From Glandiceps talaboti (taxonomy: Eukaryota; Hemichordata; Enteropneusta; Spengelidae), in NCBI RefSeq assembly GCF_964340395.1, contig NC_135560.1, positions 15,472,098 through 15,536,097 of the forward strand: a DNA stretch of 64,000 nt. Reading direction: 5' to 3'. Positions 56,181 to 64,000 of the stretch are shown piece after piece. The translations under genes and the position numbers were made by a program. A model generated the notes under the pieces. That model was not told where the DNA came from. It ran no database searches and was given only the letters and a program-made list of their open reading frames with translations. The first letter of the stretch is position 1; each line of letters begins with the position of its first letter.

Positions 56181-59100
56181 GTAAGTATCTTTTGTTGACA
56201 TTGTCTTTAGTTTCCTTTGACTTTTTAGTGATATTTTAGAACACGTAATTATTACATATCAGATTAAATGTATTTTGATGTACAAGTCCTTTGAGGCTAT
56301 ACAATTACATGTAGATGAATAACAACATATATGTACAGATGTGTTGCTGAGCTAAACAGTGTAAGTATACCAGCTTCCGCGCTTCAGGAAGAGTATGTGG
56401 AGTCATGATGGGTGAATGGTTAGCGTGACTGGCTTGGAATCTACACGTTGCAGGTTCGAGCCCTGTCGCTGCTTGCTGTTTGTTTCTGAGTGGCTAAAGT
56501 CCTTGGGCAAGATTTGAACCACGACTGTGCTTCAGTCAACCCAGCTGTATAATTGGGGACCTGGTAGGATGTAGGTTGCAATGTGAAGGCTTTAATCCTA
56601 TGCGCTTAAATGGCTGCAATGGATTGTATGCTCCCCGGGGAGTTGAGGAAGACTAAAGGGCCGTTGTGCCGTTCTGATCCGAGCCAGGGGTAATAAATTG
56701 TAAAGCGCTTTGAGCACGGTGTGGGAAAGCGCTATATAAGAACATTTATTATTATTATTATTATTATGTGAGAAAGACGATAGGTTGCAGTACAAAGGAC
56801 GGGCGTTTACGACGATGCAGGAATAGTTACATCACGTATACGCAAACGTTAACTGGCAGTGTTAGGACTTTTGCTCTGTATGACTGTGTGTTATTGTTTA
56901 AGATGTAGGCAATGAAACTGATTGCAGATTTGAACTGCTCAAATTTCCGTCCTACTTTCATTTTGTTATGTTAAGATTAACAACCAAATATGTTTTTTCT
57001 GACATTGAAACATGATTTTGTTCTATCAAAAAGTGGACGGTGCATGGACGTCATGGAGTGAATGGTCAGAGTGTCCAGTCACGTGTGCCGGTCAAGGTAC
57101 AATGCAGACGAGAACACGAACTTGCACAAACCCAGAAACATTCAATTGTGGGATACCGTGTAATGGGAACTCTACAGAAACACGAGAGTGTGGACAATTT
57201 CCCTGTATCGGTACGTCGACATATACTTAAATATTGAAATCTGAACAGGTTTTGATTTGTTTTAGGCAATATCATATGCCAAGAAATGAAGTTGTGTATT
57301 TGTTTTTGAAACACGCACGCACGCACGCACGCAAGCAAGCACATGCACACATACACATACATACATACATACATACATACATACATACATACATACATAC
57401 ATACATACATACATACATACATACGATTTATATTGTTTAATATGATTCTAACCATTTTATTCTCAGGAGATTGGAATGTAATATTTAAAGCAGTCGCTAG
57501 AGTTAGTGATGACGTCACAGATGTGCTATATGATCTGTACACCGGCTCCGATGTCCTCAACGAAGGAGTAGCTATGGCCAAGTCTTTGACCAATAATTTC
57601 AAAGATCATTATAAAAGTGACATTATCAACAATTGGCCAAGCTACGATATCAGTCAGGTATACATTATCATTATCATCATCATTATTATATACATCACAT
57701 CTTTTAAATATATTTATTAAACGGCCATCATATTTCTATCCGTTGAATTTGGCTCATTTTTATGTCATTAGAGTTCACGTCATGAGAGGGGAGGGGAGGG
57801 GATTGTTTCGTGTATCGTTTCATACAACCAGCAAAATTGTTGTCTGAGGTATCATACATTTTCTTTGCCCGTTTGGGCGTCCCTGGTTACTGGCTAATTT
57901 TTCGTAGCGAATGACCCTCAGGCAGTGCGTGTGAATTGGACGACTGCAGGACTATGAATGTTTTGATTCTTTGGTATAAAAATGTGTATGCAATACTCCA
58001 AGATAATAAGACATGTGCCATATATACTTGAGGGTACTAATAATACACGCTTTCTGATACTATCAACTTGCCAGGTATGTTTGGTATTATATACCGAATA
58101 TGAAGAAAAACTCCGACTGGTATTCAATGGTACAGGATCAACCAAAACTGAATGGTTTTCCAAAGAACGTCTGTTGTCTCATCCTTGGTCACTTTTCGAT
58201 GCTAGTCAGCAATCGTACTTTTCAATTGAAGGGTAAGAGAATATTAAAAATCCGCTTCTACACGTGATATCCATGAAAATACTGACATTGATAATACAGT
58301 GTTCGCAAGCATATAGAAGTGAATGCGTGTCAAGTTAACCATCCAGACAGCTCCAAATGTTTAATTTCATATTTGTTGCAAATAATATATGTAGATATAA
58401 ATTGCACACTAGGAGTTCCTACAGTGTCAATCACGAAAGTTGATCTGGCAGACGTTGTCCAAACTGAGTCTGCAAAATTGTGAATTTGAACTAGGTAATT
58501 TTCATGCATACAACTGATTGGCTGAATAAGTCACATGATGCAGTATGTTGATTGTGTCATGCTACCTGGATGTATCCTAGTTGGCTGAATCCTCAAACGT
58601 CAACACTTGATATGCTAATTTTATACTGATATTTCCTCATGGTTAATGGTTACAGTTCATGAGTAGATGTGTGGCCAAAATACTGAATTTGAATTACCGA
58701 GTTTGCAGGCTGAGTGGAGAGAACGCTTGGCAGGTCAACCATCCAACCTACTATTATGGAGACTGAATATCAATATAAATTCATTTTGTTTGTTTTTAAT
58801 TGAATAGTTTCATTATGATTAATATAACTTTTCCTTTCAGTGATAATCTTGCCGGAAGATTTCTGATTAGTTCGAACCAATCAGATTGCAATTCTAAGTC
58901 TGTATGGTTCTATATGGAAGATAATTCTGCAAGTCACGAGTGTACCTATCATCAATCGGACCCTTATCCACAATTTTACTACACGGTGTTGCAAGGTGCT
59001 GGACGCCCTGTCTCTACAGGTATGTACTAGTATACACTTATTACCTGGCTATGATGAGGGAGCTAAGTAAACGTCTATCACCCTATCACCCTGAGGGCTG

Positions 59101-62100
59101 TTTATGAATCAACTATTTCCCCGGGCTGAAAATATTGAACGAATGAAATAGTTGGTTACTATTTTTTTTTCCAATTCTGATATGTTCCATGTAGTTTTTC
59201 ATGTAAATCTGAAACTTCATTTTTGTATTTTGCCATGGTAACAGATGAAACAGACAGTACAGCTGACATTATGGCAGTTCTCGTTGACGTTCCCCAAGGT
59301 AGGTATAGTTTTCCATAAGATTATGTGTCGTCAAAACGATGAATTCTAAATGTATACAAATATGAACAGATTTCTCTGAAATGCGAACATTTAAATATGT
59401 CTATTTCATATGGAAATGTGTCTATTTCATCGATGATTTGTTTTACTCTTGGGTATATGTACGCTATGCAACGGATTCAAAATAAAAAGTGTCAATGTTT
59501 CTAATTATCAAGTTTGTTTTTTTCCTCGAAACTCTCAGTTGATGGCGTGTGGAGTGAATGGAGCTCCTGGTCAGATTGTTCAGTAACGTGCGAGGGCGTT
59601 GATACGTTTCAATCTCGCAATCGAACGTGTGACAGTCCAAGCCCATCTGATGGCGGTATTGACTGCGACGGCGATGACCAAGAAATACAACCCTGTGGAA
59701 GATATCCATGCATACGTGGGATTCTACATTTTAACTGTTCTCAAACTTTCCAATTTCTTGATAATATTATCGTAGTTTTAGAAGTAATCAACCAACCAAC
59801 CAAAGAATCAATCAATCAATCAATCAACCAATGATCGAGAGATAACTCGGGAATTAATACAGTCCCATAAAATACATACAAAGAATTATTTACTTGCGCT
59901 GTACAAGAAACCATAAGATGCTACGAAACTCCAAGAAAATAGCCCATAGAACGTAGTTAATGATAATTGGCAATGAAAAGATTGGGGTCATTTTTTGTTT
60001 CTGTAAATATAAAAAATATATGCTTCTTTACCGAAAATATAAGTCGCTAAACATTGTAGTTCAATGTATGATATTATGAGCACTTGTATGGGATACAACA
60101 ACAAGCCTTGGAGCGTAATTCTCGTTCGCTGACTTCGTTATTCAGTGGGGTTGCCATTACGTGATAGGGGGATTCTGTGTTTGCATATATTAAGTAACTG
60201 AAAAAAAAATAGTGAAACAAGTCTCACTTGTCTGCTTATCAAGAACGCTGGTTCTCTGGTTTACCTTTACATAAAATGCAGTCATGTCATTTCATAAGTG
60301 TTAATTAAATTACATAAACTTTTCTTGTTGGAATTTTTAATCTGTTCACATCCTGTAACACAAAAGGACGAAAATCAGAAAATTAAACGGTAACAAAACA
60401 TTCTACACTTGGCCAATCGTGATTTTCGTTACACACCAAATATTCATTTACGTCCACTCTTACTTCTGACAGTGCATGGTAACTGGTCGCCATGGTCACC
60501 ATGGGTGGAATGCCCAATCACATGTGAAGCATCAAATGAAACGATGACGTATAGAACACGTGACTGCGGCAACCCGGCTCCATTCAACGGTGGGGACGAG
60601 TGTACAGGAGCTGATAACGATACAACGATATGTGGTCAAGGCGACTGCCCTACTAATGTTTGTTTTATATCCTTCAACGCATCTGATCCCAATTATGCCC
60701 TGAAAAACCAACTCTCATTAGCATTTGTAAGTGTAAAACTTAAAGGGGCACAAGCTGTGTTTATAGTGTGTTTGGTCGTAATTGTTGCGCCATACCTAAA
60801 AGGTACCCACAATATTCTACTTACAGAAATATACTTAATCACCACTCGTAATAGACTGAACTCAAACCTAGAATTGAGATATAACTTATAAATGATCCGA
60901 TGACGTAATTTATTATACGTATACAAAATTGCTCAGGGAATCCCTACTATGCAATCAACTGGTCTAACAATGGCAAACAATACTTGCAATCCCATACAAG
61001 GCATGCATCGACATAAACGCGTACTTGAATAGTTTAATAAAGGTTTTATGTAAGTATGTTAAGTTTATAAAAAAAAAAACTCATAAACTCAGATTGTGCC
61101 ACTTCAACCCTTACAATTTGAATACTTTAATGAATTTCAGTCACTTAATATTTCGAGGTAGAATTCTTCTCGGGGACAGCTGAAAATCAAATTCTTAAAA
61201 GCTCTCTAAAATTCGCTATATGAAAGCTTGTTTCTGGTTATTTTGAAATTTTAAAATATATATAGTTATGTTATTAACTCTCACAGTATGCCTATTTGTC
61301 AGCAACAACAGTAAGCTTAAGCTTACAGTACTCCAGTAATATTTCCCAAACACTTCACATTTAGTGCGACGTTGCAAATCTAACAGACGGTCTGACAGTA
61401 GACGATGTCTTGGAAGCCACCTGGCACGACAATGGAGGCTACACGTTACTCCCAGGGGATATCTATGCCGTACAGAAGTGGCTAGAGTTAGAATCCCAGA
61501 ACCAACTTTCAGGCAACCTTACTGATGTTGAGCGCCATCTAGAGGTAGGGAGATGTATTGCAGTTAACTACTCTTTTCGTTTACACGTTACATGAACCTG
61601 ATAATGTCGAAGTGAAATTCATTAATATTGTGTATCTTATGAAAATGTACTAGTTCCTAGGTACAGATCCCAAGGATCGTGGCATCATCCATTATCAGGA
61701 CTTAAATTGAATTGTTCTCAAATAATGTAAGTGTTGCAGGCCAATGTCTCAATCTAATAATACAAATTGTTCACCGTGCTGTTCTTTCATCAGAATTACT
61801 TTAGTATATGTGGAAACATGTTAGATAATCGTCTGCAAGAGCAGTGGTCAGTAGTCAACACATACATGGACGGTGTTATAGCAATGGTCGAAACTTGCAA
61901 CGAGTTTGCACTGAAAGCAGGAAAAGCGAATATTGGACAGATGGAGTTCTATCATGACAATCTCGGTTAGTAGACAGTTGGTGTTTATATGTATTGAATT
62001 GACCGATCACCGAGACCGATCCCCAATCAATGAGCGTAATTCTGCAGTGTGCACTTGCAAGTGTCGTAGCCAACAAGAAAACGTGCTAAGTTGTGGTAGT

Positions 62101-62822
62101 TGCAAAGGTAACTAAGGTGGGCGTGGCTGCAATAATGCTCAGGAAGATCGGTCAATTGTTTTTTATAAGGTCAACGCTGACACACCTGGGTAATTAGACA
62201 CAATCAACATAATGTATGTATCATGCGACGTACTTAACATAATATATACGCATAACGTGACTTATTTCACCAATGAACATCTACGCATGGTGTCCGTGCA
62301 GTTTACTGAGTTTTCATTTCTGAGTTTGCAGGCTATGTACGTGGAAACAACGCTTTTCGGTTTGGTTTTGTTTTTCACTGTAGTAAGATTTATTTAATGT
62401 ACACAATAGAAAAGGATTGAGATGGCATCAATCATCGAAAAAAAACATTAATTTGAAATTACGCACACCTCTGAATTGTTGATTCAATATATATCAACTT
62501 CAGGCGATATCATTATAATCTTGCCTACTTGTTTGTATCCCTTTAAAGATCACACCTCGTGTTTTTACGTGGGTAGAATTCCCACTTAATCAGACTGAGT
62601 GATAAATTGCAACACACGTTACAGCTCGGAACGATAAAAATAATCTGTCATGGGTTTCTCTTGATGTAATCACGCTCTTGTACGTTCTCGTTTATATTCT
62701 CACTTCAGAAAGCAGTATAAACTTTGTCACAGGAAACGATTTGTTGGAATTCGAGAAGATAGCCAGCGGATTTGGACACGTGAAAGTAGACTTGTCATTA
62801 GTAAGCACTTTAAACATCGAAG
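54267..62822 (+). CDS. TSP1-repeat adhesion-GPCR-like receptor, partial
   Basis: Fourteen exons seen: 54267-54445, 54818-54981, 55402-55571, 56130-56180, 57034-57210, 57467-57657, 58075-58232, 58841-59019, 59245-59298, 59539-59715, 60473-60726, 61365-61544, 61794-61965, 62709-62822. All have AG/GT borders and matching phases. Order: unknown domain 1, TSP1, unknown domain 2, TSP1, TSP1, then a GAIN-like helical region. The TSP1 modules carry the W..W..W..C..TC core, with potential C-mannosylation sites. The last four exons have features of adhesion-GPCR GAIN subdomain A (LLPGDIYAVQKWLEL, then GNMLDNRLQEQW), as in BAI-type receptors with TSP1 repeats. The 5' end (signal peptide) and the expected GPS and seven-helix part lie outside what is seen, so receptor identity is inference. 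A secreted or other GAIN protein is the alternative. Confidence 0.78.
54652..54710 (+). repeat. Short tandem duplication in intron
   Basis: Two adjacent copies of TCACCACTTCAAGAAGGACT, unit length about 29 bp. Confidence 0.9.
55186..55300. repeat. Graded pentanucleotide array TGTCG-TGTTG-TGCTG
   Basis: About 23 pentamers ordered as a block of TGTCG, then TGTTG, then TGCTG, inside an intron of the TSP1 gene. A related GTGAT array is at 55030-55062. Confidence 0.9.
56404..56766 (+). mobile_element. tRNA-derived SINE
   Basis: The head resembles a tRNA gene: an A-box-like TAGCGTGACTG at 56421-56431 and a perfect B-box GGTTCGAGCCC at 56453-56463. The body includes GCAATGGATTGTATGCTCCC. The 3' end AAAGCGCTTTGAGCACGG ... 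GGAAAGCGCTATATAAGAAC runs into (ATT)n. It lies in the TSP1 gene intron before TSP1 repeat 1. A truncated relative is at 11104-11245. Confidence 0.85.
57034..57210 (+). CDS. TSP1 repeat 1
   Basis: One 177-bp exon, phase 1-1. Core GAWTSWSEWSECPVTC, then RTRTC and ECGQFPC. It has seven cysteines rather than six: an extra one in FNCGIPC, so one may be unpaired or bonded elsewhere. Confidence 0.95.
57313..57424. repeat. (GCAC)n-(ATAC)n array in TSP1 gene intron
   Basis: GCAC units, then 16 or more ATAC units, ending about 40 bp before the exon at 57467. Confidence 0.97.
57467..59298 (+). CDS. Unknown extracellular domain, copy 2 (4 exons)
   Basis: 194 residues over 57467-57657, 58075-58232, 58841-59019 and 59245-59298. 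Same four-exon structure and the same intron phases (1, 0, 2, 1, 1) as copy 1. Blocks: DWNVIFKAVAR, DVLYDLY, DHYKSDIINNW, VCLVLYTE, YFSIEG, FLISSNQSDC, YPQFYYT and IMAVLVDVPQ. Copy 1 has a few residues fewer between blocks. Confidence 0.85.
58458..58755. repeat. Foldback repeat, family B, copy 2
   Basis: Right arm GAATTTGAATTACCGAGTTT ... CAGGTCAACCATCCAACCTA matches the 10147-10490 element; a decayed left arm is near 58460-58500. Confidence 0.6.
59539..59715 (+). CDS. TSP1 repeat 2
   Basis: 177-bp exon, phase 1-1, the same length as repeat 1. GVWSEWSSWSDCSVTC core, six cysteines, ends CGRYPC. Donor ATAC|GTGGGA. The frame stays open after the donor into intron sequence ending in an NQSINQ repeat, which is not part of the protein. 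Confidence 0.95.
59780..60472. other. Intron between TSP1 repeats 2 and 3
   Basis: AT-rich, with a short (CAAT)n run near 59805-59830. No exon recognised. Confidence 0.6.
60473..60726 (+). CDS. TSP1 repeat 3 plus linker
   Basis: Acceptor TTCTGACAG. GNWSPWSPWVECPITC core, six cysteines, ends GQGDCP, then a linker with one more cysteine (NVCFISFNAS) and a donor CATTT|GTAAGT in phase 0. Unlike repeats 1 and 2, the exon is not symmetrical and is fused to the downstream region. Confidence 0.92.
61365..62822 (+). CDS. GAIN-like region, three exons
   Basis: Exons 61365-61544, 61794-61965 and 62709-62822, phases 0-0, 0-1 and 1-1. Helical pattern typical of GAIN subdomain A in adhesion GPCRs: GDIYAVQKWLELE, then NYFSICGNMLDNRLQEQW and VETCNEFALKAG. 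The last exon turns to strand-like sequence (HVKVDLSLV), as subdomain B would. The cleavage motif is not reached. Confidence 0.65.
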
Positions 62823-63164
62823 GTAAATACACATAGTAAATCGCAATTTCCAGACTGGCTTAGTAACAATATTTTCATAATGTTATAGATTATACAAAAA
62901 AATGAATATATGAAGTAGCTCTGATATTTTGAATCGATTCTACATGTGTTTCTCTGTGTGCCTCTCTGTCACTGGTCTCTGTTGATTTATCTATGCCTGC
63001 CTGTCTCTATCTGTCTGTGTGCCCCTGGCCTGGCCCCCTCTCTATTTACACGTGTGTCAGTGTCATTGTCATTCTGCCTGTCCGTCTGTCTGTTTCTCTG
63101 TCTGTCTATGTGTCTCTGTCTGTTTGTCTGTCTGTCTCTCTGTCTATCTGTCTCAGAATCTGTC

Positions 63165-63225
<61 letters not shown>

Positions 63226-64000
63226 GTCTCTCTGTCACTCTTTCTCCGTCTCTGTCTCTGTCTCTGTCTCTGTCTCTGTCTCATTCTCTCTTTGAGTAGG
63301 TGTGTGTTCAATGAAGGAAGAATATTTTACGCGGAACCATTAAACATAATTTATATCTTTGCTAAATCGAAAGCGTATCGTTGGAAACACATTAGGCGGC
63401 AAACTAACACTCAACTTGATTTATGTGTAGGCAGACAACACGTTAGAACTGATTGTGAATATTGATTAGCTACACTCAATAACAACGTAGACTTCATGTC
63501 GTGAAAACACCTGTATTTTAAATTGATTAAATGAATGCATCATTAACTGTACATATCTTTACTAATTAACCCAACACACAGCTGTTCATTGGAGACTTAT
63601 ACGATATAATTGATGAGTTCCATACAAATTACGGGACTATCATTTTATATTACCTCTGTGTTGACGGCGAAATTCGAGTCCATAGACCGCTGTCATGCTT
63701 ATTGAAATATCTTTTGTGCTTCTTCCTCAACATCTTTTAATTTAGGGTTGTATAGTATGCCCCCAAAATCAATGTTGCAAACTGCCATTATCTTGTAACC
63801 AATAACCAATCATAGAATTAACGCTATACAATCTATATCAACTAGTTTTGAAAATGGCTGCCGCCAACACAGAAATTTTGTCAATTGTAAATTTGAACCT
63901 ACACTTCAAATGAAAGTGAAAACATTTGTATTGTCTACACTGGACTCAAATTTCACATCCCATTGTTCAGTGTAATGATATAAATAACACACGACATCAA
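62823..64000. other. Intron of the TSP1 gene running off the window
   Basis: Follows donor GAAG|GTAAAT. Contains a (CTGT)n-(CTCTGT)n array at about 63060-63295 and otherwise AT-rich sequence. No further exon recognised before the right edge. Confidence 0.6.
63060..63295. repeat. (CTGT)n and (CTCTGT)n array
   Basis: Pure CTGT units near 63165-63222 flanked by CTCTGT variants; the long Cys/Leu/Ser frames across it are artefacts. Confidence 0.95.

Noticed and set aside
56404-56470. Genuine tRNA gene
   Set aside because: The B-box is perfect but the acceptor stem does not pair and the sequence continues into a SINE body and (ATT)n tail.

Overview
This is eukaryotic nuclear DNA from an intron-rich, AT-rich invertebrate animal. 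Genes are split into many short exons with GT-AG introns. Introns and intergenic DNA are full of simple repeats (GACA, GGAT, ATAC, CT, AT, GTT), foldback (MITE-like) elements and a tRNA-derived SINE. The gene content (a divergent ionotropic glutamate receptor, a full-length TICRR/Treslin, and a TSP1-rich adhesion-GPCR-like gene) fits an invertebrate deuterostome, such as a hemichordate or lancelet. That placement is inference; nothing here is species-diagnostic.

Layout. 1-7.6 kb: no recognised gene, a few repeats. 7.67-9.07 kb (+): one large coding exon for a 466-residue protein with an N-terminal coiled-coil resembling vertebrate INSYN1 and a poly-acidic C-terminus. 9.1-22.1 kb: mostly non-coding, with MITE and SINE pieces, a 62-bp near-perfect palindrome and a few weak exon candidates. 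22.17-31.10 kb (-): a complete ten-exon ionotropic glutamate receptor, from signal peptide to M4, with an altered pore and gate and one exon that is out of frame as read. 34.19-50.46 kb (-): a 20-exon TICRR/Treslin gene of about 2,008 codons that keeps both CDK sites known to recruit TopBP1. Its upstream flank carries E2F-like and CCAAT motifs. 54.27 kb to beyond the right edge (+): a modular gene of alternating TSP1 repeats and a roughly 190-residue cysteine-bearing domain I cannot name, followed by a GAIN-like region; its start and its presumed GPS/7TM part are not seen.

The genes do not form one pathway: they look like unrelated neighbours (neural or synaptic INSYN1-like and glutamate receptor, replication initiation TICRR, adhesion receptor). 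Exon boundaries were read by eye from splice consensus, reading phase and family similarity. Phases are consistent across all internal junctions except two: TICRR exon 2-3 and glutamate receptor exon 5.
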